From positions 1 to 24,596 of the IMG/VR virus record IMGVR_UViG_3300032163_000101: 24,596 nucleotides of DNA; one strand, given 5' to 3'. The position numbers and the translations under genes are program-made. Every line of letters begins with the position of its first letter. Position 1 is the first letter of the stretch. The stretch is from a virus. Positions 9,001-15,626 of the stretch are shown one piece after another. Below the pieces are notes generated by a model. The model was not told where the DNA came from. It was given only the letters and a program-made list of their open reading frames with translations, and did not search any database.

Positions 9001-9284
9001 AAATGGAAAAACTGGGTATGCCTGTATCTACGGCCTCAAAGGAAGTTCAGGCTAAAGAATTTCTCAATGCCAACTTAAATGCTGCCGAAGATAAAATTTG
9101 GCGACAATACTCACCTGATTTAAGAACCCTCTCTGACCAGATTATAAAACTTGAGAATAGCGATAACAGAAACGATAAGATTCAGGCCAGGCAACTCTTA
9201 ATGCAACATCCTGAAATTCTGTCAATCCGCAGGAAGATTGCAATTGAAAAAGCCAAGGTTAAAAGAGAAATGCAGGGGAGGTAA
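6021..9284 (+). CDS. large (1087 aa) polyvalent / internal virion (ejection-type) protein
   Basis: This is the longest gene in the window. Residues 1-110 are Trp- and Pro-rich. Residues 133-175 form an Ala/Gly-rich hydrophobic stretch. Residues 180-450 are helical and charged. A conserved-looking block follows: FYNSILSNPKTHIVNFGSNT (469-488), RFFVPFLRTPANLVKFGLE (667-685), a hydrophobic segment WVIGSTIAVGVGTYIADG (714-731) and QPYSIKVGDKWVSYQR (753-768). Blocks like these (NPKTHxVN, PFxRTPANxxK, PYSIxxGxxWxSYxR) occur in large polyvalent and internal virion proteins of phages. The C-terminal 150 residues are helical. It lies before the capsid gene, unlike a tape measure. A DNA-ejection role is the best inference. 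Confidence 0.75.
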   Translation: MNWGESQIAKKQLPLQTKTLSPSPEVPAWLKFWRGKTPWQEEQGQTFPQWAGQTIHPQTDRVVRSVKGDDSLIHSFTESGKELTFPDWQTAESYSKGKGMGTPPTPEYKWWRNPYMPGGPFAGAAVNPRTTSDIGAAASLAMMAGMEPAAAAVAPLATLLPKWGSTALGFIADVSGRIEPTVSPKIIQQATEFAIKQLREKGAEAKESIIQGISKSMPEKQAKKLVETVAKRLGISAEKVVGKIPEVAPKVGGAVPPVAKEAPQFAGNIRLGKFPESTRPIIQEWASAHPQEIATARRGVIPDAQVLAEGQKLVEEVGGGFGKKIQKWKPGQAWNAEEITALRGSLNSKAQEIIRLRDAIQGGVDTTENMLKLEMSLLEHAQLQQTVLHGVTAEAGRSLRAFRQTAFDSLKASNVEKMNELLKRLGGKGKIKDIADKLAKVDMNDPLAVNKFIQSVTKPKWYDYLIEIFYNSILSNPKTHIVNFGSNTLTAVLSPFERGVSAAVEAPLAFFQRRPQQRFLGEVAQDIFGALRGIPEGLRAALYNIKNGYTLEEVAKWEIKSKAFTGKAGIVVGMPTRFLEAADMFGKSVNRTATLRAEAYRTAKMSGLKGEQFITELNRLIQNPTGEMLKRASDIAEYRLFRQKPGAVVSKLIKLRDVEIMGIPVLRFFVPFLRTPANLVKFGLERSPLGVLNYKMWINAAKKSPEAADQIARWVIGSTIAVGVGTYIADGKITGAAPTSPNERDLFYRLGKQPYSIKVGDKWVSYQRIEPLNQTLAQVAAVAQSIKDKESDTDITGMVGKAIATISQNFISQTYMSGIADLMNAMEDPEHSGGNFIQRWATGLIPYSGTMRAATQATDVTIRQPRGIAESIKAGIPGLSQTVPAKIDIFGETITRESPFWSPIYVTTEKDGRLNQELNNLGLNFGFVGGSISGTELTEEQTREYRILAGNVLKDYLSRAIDSSEYQSLTAIEDRKDYLNSVANSARQLSRTIEMEKLGMPVSTASKEVQAKEFLNANLNAAEDKIWRQYSPDLRTLSDQIIKLENSDNRNDKIQARQLLMQHPEILSIRRKIAIEKAKVKREMQGR

Positions 9285-9286
9285 AT

Positions 9287-9445
9287 ATGCCGGCAGATTT
9301 TGAAAAATGTGTAGCGGACGGAGGCAGGGTAAGAACCATTAGTGTCAACAAAACTCAGTATATGCACGTTTGTTATCAAGATGGTAAGTCTTATCATGGC
9401 GAAGTCAAAACCAAGCAGCGTGCCAAGAGAAGGAATATGAAATAA
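9287..9445 (+). CDS. 52-residue basic protein of unknown function
   Basis: A short gene with a strong GGGGAGG ribosome binding site (9275-9281) starts 3 bases after the preceding stop and ends in TAATG, overlapping the next gene. The product begins MPADFEKCVADGGRVRTISV and ends in a Lys/Arg-rich tail (KTKQRAKRRNMK). Small phage proteins with a 'CVxxGGRVRT' opening and a basic end occur in other phage late regions, with no known role that I can name. Tight coupling on both sides supports that it is translated. Confidence 0.72.
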   Translation: MPADFEKCVADGGRVRTISVNKTQYMHVCYQDGKSYHGEVKTKQRAKRRNMK

Positions 9446-9645
9446 TGCCACTCTATGAATACCTCTGTGACTGCGGTGAGAAATTTGACAGTTGGCGCCC
9501 CTTCAATTTGAGATTATGGTCATTGTGCCCCAAGTGTGGCAAGGAAGCCCCAAAGGTATTTTCTGCGGTTAATAACACCTCTACCTGGGTGCTGGATTCT
9601 TTGAAGGATGATGTACCCAGGCGGTGGGAAGACCCGTATCATTGA
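9445..9645 (+). CDS. FmdB-like zinc-ribbon protein
   Basis: This 66-residue protein opens MPLYEYLCDCGEKFDS, the hallmark start of FmdB-family zinc ribbons (MPxYEYxCxxCGxxFE). Metal ligands are probably C8, C10, C28 and C31 (CPKCGKEAP). The first pair is C-x-C, not the more common C-x2-C. FmdB-like proteins are small putative regulators; in phages their job is unknown. It is coupled to the 52-residue gene upstream and followed directly by a terminator, so it closes the portal-to-internal-protein block. Confidence 0.82.
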   Translation: MPLYEYLCDCGEKFDSWRPFNLRLWSLCPKCGKEAPKVFSAVNNTSTWVLDSLKDDVPRRWEDPYH

Positions 9646-9658
9646 GTAGCCTTTCAAC

Positions 9659-9690
9659 AGTCGACTTAGAAATGAGTCGGCTTTTAATTT
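9659..9690 (+). terminator. rho-independent terminator before the scaffold/capsid block
   Basis: An 8-bp stem (AGTCGACT 9659-9666 with AGTCGGCT 9675-9682, one G-U pair) has an 8-base loop and is followed by TTTTAATTT. It lies 14 bases after the zinc-ribbon stop and 22 bases before the scaffold start. It may fully end upstream transcripts or only reduce them. Confidence 0.72.
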
Positions 9691-9711
9691 AGGAAGGATT
9701 AGGAGGATACA

Positions 9712-10431
9712 ATGGACGACATTAACGTTCAACCAAAAGGTGATGTTTCGCAAGAGACACTATCAACCGAGGCGAAAAAACTCGAACCGCCTCAACCTCA
9801 ACCTTTAACCGAGGATGTCCTTAAACAAAGGATTGACGAGGCAGTCGGTAAAGCTCTTGGTGAGCAGACCGAAAAAGCCAAACGTGAAATCCAGAGTATT
9901 AAGGATAAATCAAGGCAGGAGATTGAGACTCTCGTTAGGAGAGCAAATGTAGCTGAAACGACCCTACAAGGAATCGTCCCCGAATTGGATGAGGATACTA
10001 GAAATAAACTAGAGCTTCAACGATTACGGGGGCAGGCTGCACAGTATCAGACAAAGGAACAACAAGAAGAGGCGAAGCGTCAATATGACGAGTTTCACCA
10101 GACATTCGAGACCCAGATGTCAGAATTTATCACTGAGGCGGGTATAGACCCATCAGACAAGAGGATAGATTGGGCGAAGGATGCCAAAGATGCCTTTGAG
10201 ATGCAGAAAAGGATTCATTCTTCAGTGACTAAAATCATGAAGGATAACCAAAAGGCAGCCGATGATAAGCGGAGTCAAGACCTCAAAGATTTAGAGGCAA
10301 AACTTCGCAAAGACTTAGGGTTGGATTCGGTAGACACCTCAACTCCAATCGCCCCTAGAAAGGATGTCAGCAAAATGACAGCCTCGGAGTTGATAAAGGA
10401 AGGTTTGAAGGAGGGGCAAAAGAAAAAATAA
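9712..10431 (+). CDS. capsid scaffolding protein
   Basis: This 239-residue, highly charged protein is almost all helix. A Pro-rich patch (residues 25-36) is followed by a long coiled-coil-like region (about 40-125: KAKREIQSIKDKSRQEIETL and onwards). A second helical region comes next, and a lysine-rich C-terminus ends in EGQKKK. It lies directly upstream of the major capsid gene, with a strong AGGAGG ribosome binding site (9701-9706). Phage scaffolds with this composition sit inside the prohead, direct capsid assembly through a basic C-terminal helix-turn-helix, and then leave. No serine protease motif is fused to it and no separate head protease is seen. Confidence 0.85.
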   Translation: MDDINVQPKGDVSQETLSTEAKKLEPPQPQPLTEDVLKQRIDEAVGKALGEQTEKAKREIQSIKDKSRQEIETLVRRANVAETTLQGIVPELDEDTRNKLELQRLRGQAAQYQTKEQQEEAKRQYDEFHQTFETQMSEFITEAGIDPSDKRIDWAKDAKDAFEMQKRIHSSVTKIMKDNQKAADDKRSQDLKDLEAKLRKDLGLDSVDTSTPIAPRKDVSKMTASELIKEGLKEGQKKK

Positions 10432-10449
10432 AACAGGAGGACTAAAAAA

Positions 10450-11466
10450 TTGAATACGTTAGCTCAGTACAGTACGCTAACTACGGATAAAATCCTGAAA
10501 GGCGTACTCGACACTATCGTAAAAGAAAGTCCTCTGTTGGCTCGTTTACCCTTTAAGGAACACATTGGCAATTACTTCTACTTCAATATCGAAAACGCAA
10601 TGGCTACCGTGAACTGGTACACCGTTGGAGATACTTGGGTGGAAGGTGCTAACACATGGGCACAAGGCGGAGTCTTACTAACCACAATGGGTGGTGATGT
10701 GGACACCGACAAGTTCGCCATCAAGACAAAGGGCGATATTAACGATGTGAGAGCCGTTAATATCGAGGGCAAAGCGAAAGCTATGGCTCACGAGTTCGAC
10801 AGAGCTTTCATTTACGGGCAAACCACGACAACTTCCAATGCCAAAGAGTTAAAGGGGCTTTTGAAGTGGATTGCCAACTACGAGAACACAGACCTCACTA
10901 CAGCAGACCTCGACTCTGCACACAACGACCAGGTTATCCTTAACGATAGCACCGTTGGCACAGAGAGGGCACTTGTTATCACAAAGTTAGATGAACTGAT
11001 TGATGCAGTTAGACCAGGGAAACCTGATTGTCTAATGATAGATAGACGCACAAGACGTTTTCTTAACAGCCTCGCCTACGCATCAGCAAGTTCACCAATC
11101 CGCGTTGCCAAAGATGAGTTCGGGCAATTCATTGCTCTTTACAATGAAATTCCCGTAGTCATCAATGACTTCATGCTGGACAATGCACCAGATTCTACGG
11201 ATTCGTCTGATTACGCATTAGCCATTGCTAACTATGCCGTTGCCACCGCAAGAAGTGGTTCGGCAGACCGTTCTTTCGTTTTCGCTCTACGCTTTGATGA
11301 GCAGAATGGTGTATGTGGCATACAGAACGGGGCAATGGAACACGAGGATTTGGGTGAGTTGGAAACCAAGAGGGCATATCGCAATCGTTTCGCTTGGGAT
11401 TGCGGGGTCGTAATGCTAGGCAAGAAATGCGCTGCCGTTTTAATCAACGCTGGCGACTGCGCCTAA
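10450..11466 (+). CDS. major capsid protein (HK97-type fold, probable)
   Basis: This 338-residue protein has the features of a tailed-phage major capsid subunit. It has an N-terminal helix region, then a beta-rich extended arm (residues 40-80), the segment EFDRAFIYGQ (115-124), which matches the spine-helix end in many capsid proteins, and the usual KGLLKWI (135-141). A C-terminal P-domain contains ETKRAYRNRFAW and GVVMLGKKCAAVL. The start is TTG at 10450, 9 bases after AGGAGG (10435-10440). The first in-frame ATG would remove the N-terminal 50 residues, so TTG is preferred. The gene follows the scaffold and precedes decoration-like genes, as expected. Confidence 0.87.
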   Translation: MNTLAQYSTLTTDKILKGVLDTIVKESPLLARLPFKEHIGNYFYFNIENAMATVNWYTVGDTWVEGANTWAQGGVLLTTMGGDVDTDKFAIKTKGDINDVRAVNIEGKAKAMAHEFDRAFIYGQTTTTSNAKELKGLLKWIANYENTDLTTADLDSAHNDQVILNDSTVGTERALVITKLDELIDAVRPGKPDCLMIDRRTRRFLNSLAYASASSPIRVAKDEFGQFIALYNEIPVVINDFMLDNAPDSTDSSDYALAIANYAVATARSGSADRSFVFALRFDEQNGVCGIQNGAMEHEDLGELETKRAYRNRFAWDCGVVMLGKKCAAVLINAGDCA

Positions 11467-11478
11467 GGGAGGATAGAA

Positions 11479-11886
11479 ATGGCCTTTGCTGAAACCGCAC
11501 AAGATAGGAGAGTCCTAGAAGGCATTAACCCCTTTAGTGTAACCCTGGCAGAAGCGGTTCATGCAGGAGACCCACTTGGGATAAGTGGTGGAACATGGGT
11601 ATTATCTGCCAGTGCTACGGTAGAACAACCGATTGCCATAGCTGCGGAAAATGGGGCTGTCGGGGAAACCATAACAGCCTATACAATGGCCGTGGTGGAG
11701 TGTGTAACCACTTCTTCTACTTATGCAACGGTAGGTGAGAAAGTTGCCGTTTCTGATACGGGTTATTATATGGCAGCTACCGCCGATTATCCCGATGTCG
11801 GGTTTGTGGCTAGTATAGGCGGGCTTGTAACAGCGATAGTATTCCTTTGCCCGTGTGCTGCTCAATTAACAGTGGTGAGGGCTTAA
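11479..11886 (+). CDS. capsid decoration-like protein, paralogue 1
   Basis: This 135-residue, beta-rich, Ala/Gly/Val/Thr-rich protein lies just after the capsid gene. Motifs such as AGDPLG (residues 29-34), AAENGAVGE and a central G.KVAVSDTG resemble the DUF2190-type head decoration family, whose members bind the capsid surface and stabilise it. It has a strong GGGAGGAT ribosome binding site. It is clearly paralogous to the next gene (same length, shared MAFAETA start, shared QLTVVRA end, shared PDVGFV.SIG). The decoration role is inferred from family resemblance and position. Confidence 0.78.
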   Translation: MAFAETAQDRRVLEGINPFSVTLAEAVHAGDPLGISGGTWVLSASATVEQPIAIAAENGAVGETITAYTMAVVECVTTSSTYATVGEKVAVSDTGYYMAATADYPDVGFVASIGGLVTAIVFLCPCAAQLTVVRA

Positions 11887-11897
11887 GGAGGTGAGTT

Positions 11898-12305
11898 ATG
11901 GCATTTGCTGAAACCGCTTCCTCGATTAGAACGGTACAGGGTCAATGTCCCGTTAAAATCACTCTCGCTGGAACGGTACAGGCTGGCGACCCACTCGGCT
12001 ATTATTCGGGTTGGGTATTATCCGTAAGCACGGGAACTATCCAAGCCCTTTTGATAGCGGGGGAAGCAGGTGCAAATGGCGAGGAAATAACCGCTTTCCC
12101 AGTGGCAAAAGTATCAGTTATAACTACCTACGCGAACTGTGCTACGGTGGGTCAAAGGGTAGCCATTTCTGATACGGGCACTTACGCCGTTGCTGCTTCG
12201 GGAGACCCCGATGTTGGCTTTGTTACCAGTATTGGGAGTGATTCACTTGGTGCTGTCATTGAACTTTGTCCGATGTTGGCACAACTAACCGTTGTTAGAG
12301 CATAA
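11898..12305 (+). CDS. capsid decoration-like protein, paralogue 2
   Basis: This 135-residue paralogue of the gene just upstream starts MAFAETA, has AGDPLG at about residue 28 and ends LAQLTVVRA. The middle differs more (for example ITTYANCATVGQRVAISDTG against VTTSSTYATVGEKVAVSDTG), so the pair is diverged rather than a recent copy. A very strong AAGGAGGTGA ribosome binding site precedes it. Two decoration proteins could occupy different sites on the capsid, or one could have a display function. A hairpin terminator follows immediately. Confidence 0.78.
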   Translation: MAFAETASSIRTVQGQCPVKITLAGTVQAGDPLGYYSGWVLSVSTGTIQALLIAGEAGANGEEITAFPVAKVSVITTYANCATVGQRVAISDTGTYAVAASGDPDVGFVTSIGSDSLGAVIELCPMLAQLTVVRA

Positions 12306-12314
12306 AGGTCGAAT

Positions 12315-12340
12315 AAGGGGGGTAGAAATACCCCCTTTTT
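12315..12340 (+). terminator. rho-independent terminator after the decoration genes
   Basis: AAGGGGGGTA (12315-12324) pairs with TACCCCCTT (12329-12337) across a GAAA tetraloop with one bulged G, followed by a T-tract to 12340. A new ribosome binding site (TAGGAGG) follows before the next gene at 12358. Full or partial termination after the highly expressed capsid genes is likely. Confidence 0.8.
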
Positions 12341-12357
12341 AACTTAGGAGGTTTTTA

Positions 12358-12999
12358 ATGGCAAGAACATTACCAACTTACTTATCTCCCTGCGATTTCT
12401 ACGGCGAGGGGATTATTCGCCCTCTTGGGTATTTTGAAGCCACGACATCTACGGCAGATATAAAGATGATTCACGCCATCTTTACTTCTTCGGCCACCAC
12501 TGGCACTGCTCGGTCGCACTATTCATTCCTAACGATTAGTGGAGCAACGACAGATGGGGGAGAATCGGTTCGTGGTAGAACGGCAGTTACAGCTGCCGTA
12601 GCGGGTGGAGTTCATGGTGGGCATTTCGGACTTGAGGTTGGTTCTGGGGGATCACTCCCAGGACTCGGTGTTGGTTGCCGCGCCACCTTTATGATACCTA
12701 ACTCAACTATGAGTGGGGGTACGGTATATGGTGGTATGTCAGAAATTTATGCCGAGGGCAGTTCCTCCAGTGTTTCTGGGACAACCGCGCATGCCATACA
12801 TTGCTTCAGATGTGCTGGAGATACAACTGGGAGTGCGACTGCTCAAGTTGCACTCGACTTTAACGGCTTAAAAACAGGGACAACGGGAGGGACGGATATG
12901 GTTGATACCAGTCCTAGTAACGTGACCTGTAATCTGAAAGTCAGATGTAAAGTCAACGGTACAGTGGCATGGCTGATGTTTTGCACCACTGATAGCTAA
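12358..12999 (+). CDS. Gly/Ser/Thr-rich beta-structured virion protein
   Basis: This 213-residue protein begins MARTLPTYLSPCDFYGEG and is rich in Gly, Ser, Thr and Ala, with short alternating strands and several Cys residues (for example HCFRCAG). There is no signal peptide, membrane span or enzyme motif. The composition and the position between two hairpins in the capsid block suggest a head-fibre or surface virion protein, but I cannot name a family. The start has a TAGGAGG site 7 bases upstream. Confidence 0.7.
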   Translation: MARTLPTYLSPCDFYGEGIIRPLGYFEATTSTADIKMIHAIFTSSATTGTARSHYSFLTISGATTDGGESVRGRTAVTAAVAGGVHGGHFGLEVGSGGSLPGLGVGCRATFMIPNSTMSGGTVYGGMSEIYAEGSSSSVSGTTAHAIHCFRCAGDTTGSATAQVALDFNGLKTGTTGGTDMVDTSPSNVTCNLKVRCKVNGTVAWLMFCTTDS

Positions 13000-13008
13000 G
13001 GGATTTTA

Positions 13009-13039
13009 GGAGGGGGTAGATGCCCCCTCCCTCACTTTT
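13009..13039 (+). terminator. G/C-run hairpin, probable weak terminator
   Basis: A perfect 8-bp stem GGAGGGGG (13009-13016) with CCCCCTCC (13023-13030) encloses the loop TAGATG. Only TTTT follows (13036-13039), so termination may be partial. The loop's ATG (13020) could be read as a start of the next frame, but the stem would hide its ribosome binding site. I therefore prefer the start at 13053. Confidence 0.6.
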
Positions 13040-13052
13040 AACAGGTGCTTTT

Positions 13053-13247
13053 ATGGAAATAGATAAGAAATTTATTGAATTAAAAATAAACCAATTTGAC
13101 CAAAACTCTCTTAACGCCCATGAAAATTCCATTTATAACAAGGGGGCTGCCGATTGCCTGCGGGTTCTTTTGGAAGAGTTAGAAAAACAAGAACCTGTCA
13201 AGGTTGAGGATTTGATTAAGGATGCAGAAATCATAGGAGGTCAATAA
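13053..13247 (+). CDS. small helical protein, unknown
   Basis: This 64-residue, charged, mostly helical protein begins MEIDKKFIELKINQ. The start at 13053 has an AGGTG site 7 bases upstream. The longer frame from ATG 13020 begins in the loop of a hairpin and adds a Pro-rich MPPPSLLTGAF that looks unlike the rest. The stop overlaps the next gene as TAATG. Short helical proteins of this type are common in connector regions of phages. No function can be assigned. Confidence 0.65.
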   Translation: MEIDKKFIELKINQFDQNSLNAHENSIYNKGAADCLRVLLEELEKQEPVKVEDLIKDAEIIGGQ

Positions 13248-13537
13248 TGAAACAGGATTGCCCCTTTTGTGGGAAGGTAAACATTGATGGGCGGCACGTC
13301 AGGTTATGCCCTAAAAAGCCCCAGGATGAGGCAGGAAGCCCTTTAGTCGAAGAAAAGGTGGATTTACCTATCCCTGTTGAAAATCCATCAATCCCAACAC
13401 CTGAAACTAGTGAAGTAAAAACCTTGAATTGTCCTACTTGTGGGGCGAAATCCATAATGCTTAATGCCCTTGATTATCGTTGTCCTAACTGTGGAGATAG
13501 AGAAAAGAGACAACCGTTGCCTGCGGGGGTGAAATGA
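13247..13537 (+). CDS. double zinc-binding protein in the tail-connector region
   Basis: This 96-residue protein has two metal-binding modules joined by a Pro-rich linker (about residues 24-58). The first is C5-x2-C8 ... H17-x3-C21 (CPFCGK, HVRLC), a zinc-finger-like pattern. The second is a zinc ribbon, C62-x2-C65 and C79-x2-C82 (CPTCG, CPNCG). It is translationally coupled on both sides (TAATG upstream, ATGA downstream). Zinc fingers can bind nucleic acid or protein. In a late operon a structural, chaperone or late-regulator role is possible, but none is shown. Confidence 0.78.
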   Translation: MKQDCPFCGKVNIDGRHVRLCPKKPQDEAGSPLVEEKVDLPIPVENPSIPTPETSEVKTLNCPTCGAKSIMLNALDYRCPNCGDREKRQPLPAGVK

Positions 13538-14871
13538 GTACAACCTTAGCCACGGCGAGACAGGAATTAAGTCGTCAAATTGCAGATTACTGGGCTAGTA
13601 CAACTACGACTGCGGGTAACGCTGGCGGGACTACATATATTGATACTGCTTTAATGGCGAAGGCTAATGATTGGATTTCCGATGACCCGCAAGAAATATA
13701 CGACTTGATTACTTCTGTAAGTTCGGGTTCTAACCTTGATAATGAGCGGAAACTATATGCTCTCGACAGTACCACGGGAACGATTACCAGTCTGGCTCAT
13801 ACGGGGCAGGTATTAGTTTCTACTGGTTATGAGATACATCGGTTATTCTCTGCCTCCGAGAAACGGAGAGCCTTAATTCACGCTTGTAAAGCGGGATTTC
13901 CTTATATTTTCAAACAGGTTCGGGATACCTCATTGACGGTGGGCAACTGGTTAAGAAATGGCGACCTTGAATCTAATTGGTTGACTACTGCGACAAACTC
14001 TTATTGGGTAGCCGCAACTTCTACTCTGGCTCAATACACCACAGCACCTTACTTTACCCGTGGTGCGACCAGCATGAGGATAACGGGTTCTGCTGGTTCT
14101 GTCTATCAGAGTAATACAGAGAATGTTGACCTCATGAACTTGGCGGGAAATTCGGCGACTTTCGAGGCAGATGTATGGAGTAATGTCGCCTCTGATACCA
14201 GACTTTCAATTTATGACGGCACGACCACGACTTACTCATCTTATCATTCGGGCGGAAGCTCCTTTGAGAGATTAAGCGTTACGGCGACTATTGCGGATTC
14301 ACCCGCATCTGTTAAATTCTCAATCCACAGAGGAGCGAGTTCCACTGTCTATGCCGATGACTTCAGGGTTATCGGACCGAGTAGAGACAAACTCTACATC
14401 GGTGATTTGGGATTAGCCTTAAACTATCCGCACGAAATCAGGCAGTCGGCAGATTCCAGTATTGATGATGAACCGTGGCAACTCATCAGAGAATACGAGA
14501 TTGGTTCTGACGGTTATCTCTATTTGGGTGAGGGTTCAGATGATTACAGGCTGAGGATATGCGGAATAGGCTACTTAGACTTCCTCGCCTCTGGGGTTTC
14601 TTCAACGGCATGGACGGCAACGGTAGACATTGACTCACCCCAGACGGAGATACTCATAGTCGAGGCGGTTATGTATCTTTATATCCAAATGGTTACCCCA
14701 AACTATACTTCGGGCGACCGAGATTCTTTTGCCGAGATACTTCAATACTGGGAAGCGGAATTGGACAGTAGGCGACAGAAGTTTGGCATGAAAGCGCCGC
14801 CAGCGACTGTAAAATGGGGTAGCATTGGCGGAACTGGGTATAAGAGTGCTTATGGTCGAACTCAATACTAG
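13534..14871 (+). CDS. adaptor / head-tail connector-like protein with an inserted jelly-roll domain
   Basis: This 445-residue protein has helical ends typical of phage adaptor or connector proteins: residues 1-65 (TLATARQELSRQIADYW, LMAKANDWIS), KRRALIHACKAGFPYIF (110-126) and a long C-terminal helix region (about 370-425, IVEAVMYLYIQM and WEAELDSRRQKFGMK). These resemble the P22 gp4 / T7 gp11 class of short-tail adaptors. The middle (about 139-281) is a separate beta domain that starts WLRNGDLESNW and ends YADDFRVIG, the pattern of CBM4/9-type carbohydrate-binding jelly-rolls. The family call for each half comes from pattern recognition. It overlaps the upstream gene by 4 bases. Confidence 0.68.
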   Translation: MSTTLATARQELSRQIADYWASTTTTAGNAGGTTYIDTALMAKANDWISDDPQEIYDLITSVSSGSNLDNERKLYALDSTTGTITSLAHTGQVLVSTGYEIHRLFSASEKRRALIHACKAGFPYIFKQVRDTSLTVGNWLRNGDLESNWLTTATNSYWVAATSTLAQYTTAPYFTRGATSMRITGSAGSVYQSNTENVDLMNLAGNSATFEADVWSNVASDTRLSIYDGTTTTYSSYHSGGSSFERLSVTATIADSPASVKFSIHRGASSTVYADDFRVIGPSRDKLYIGDLGLALNYPHEIRQSADSSIDDEPWQLIREYEIGSDGYLYLGEGSDDYRLRICGIGYLDFLASGVSSTAWTATVDIDSPQTEILIVEAVMYLYIQMVTPNYTSGDRDSFAEILQYWEAELDSRRQKFGMKAPPATVKWGSIGGTGYKSAYGRTQY

Positions 14872-14880
14872 GAGATTATA

Positions 14881-15609
14881 TTGATTTTAATTCCGAAACG
14901 TAAACTTGGTGATATTCCCACCCAGCAAAACCTGACCATACAAGAGACACTACGCCAGGTGAAGGGGCTCAATCTCGATTGGGCAAATATCAAAAATGTG
15001 ATAATTGTTGATGCCCAGATAACCAATTGCTCAATATCGAAACTTACTGCGGGCAACCTGGCAGTCACAGGGACTTTAACAACTGGTGGTTATTTGAAAT
15101 CTACCAATTACGTTGCAGATACCGCAGGATGGCAGGTTGACTATCTTGGCAATGCCGAATTTAACAGCGTCAAGGTGCGGGGCAGTATTTATACATCATC
15201 TATCGTTTCGGATAATACCCTAACGGTAAGTGGAACGATTAGTGCGGGTGCTGGGAAAGTTACAATAGATTCAACTGGAGTAATTATTGGAACAACTGGA
15301 GCAGGTACGGCACATCTCACAATCAAAGATTCGGGGGGAACACAACGTGGCACTATTTTTGCAAGCACAACTCAATTTAATGTTTTCTCTTGGGCTTCTG
15401 AGTTGAATCTCTCTAGTGAACAGGGTGTTCAGATAGATGCCGAATCTGGATATGGTATAAATTTTGGAGGCGGTTGGATGGATTTACCCACCTCAACATT
15501 TGCAGGTACGCCCGAAGCAATTGAGCGCAGGTTCTTTTATAATACGACTTCCCATGTTTTGCAGTATCATAATGGTACTTCTTGGAAGGTTATTGCCACT
15601 GTGGCATGA
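14881..15609 (+). CDS. tail fibre / tip protein
   Basis: This 242-residue protein starts with TTG (14881), 5 bases downstream of a TAGGAGA site. No in-frame ATG gives a sensible protein. The helical N-terminus (residues 1-45) is followed by beta-repeats, with the signature TNYVADTAGWQVDYLGNAEF and KVRGSIYTS. This GW...GNAEFN..VRG pattern is seen in lambda J-like tail tip and fibre proteins. The C-terminus (FYNTTSHVLQYHNGTSWKV) is a common fibre end and resembles trimerising or receptor-binding tips. It likely sits at the tail end and contacts the host. Confidence 0.72.
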   Translation: MILIPKRKLGDIPTQQNLTIQETLRQVKGLNLDWANIKNVIIVDAQITNCSISKLTAGNLAVTGTLTTGGYLKSTNYVADTAGWQVDYLGNAEFNSVKVRGSIYTSSIVSDNTLTVSGTISAGAGKVTIDSTGVIIGTTGAGTAHLTIKDSGGTQRGTIFASTTQFNVFSWASELNLSSEQGVQIDAESGYGINFGGGWMDLPTSTFAGTPEAIERRFFYNTTSHVLQYHNGTSWKVIATVA

Positions 15610-15626
15610 ACATCGTCAGGACAAAA

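Noticed and set aside
6021-9284. Tape-measure protein call for the longest gene
   Set aside because: It lies upstream of scaffold and capsid genes, has polyvalent-type blocks rather than long repetitive coiled coil, and no tail tube gene is present.
13020-13052. Longer start of the small helical protein at ATG 13020
   Set aside because: The ATG and its ribosome binding site lie in a perfect 8-bp hairpin, and the added Pro-rich residues look unlike the rest of the protein; 13053 has its own site.
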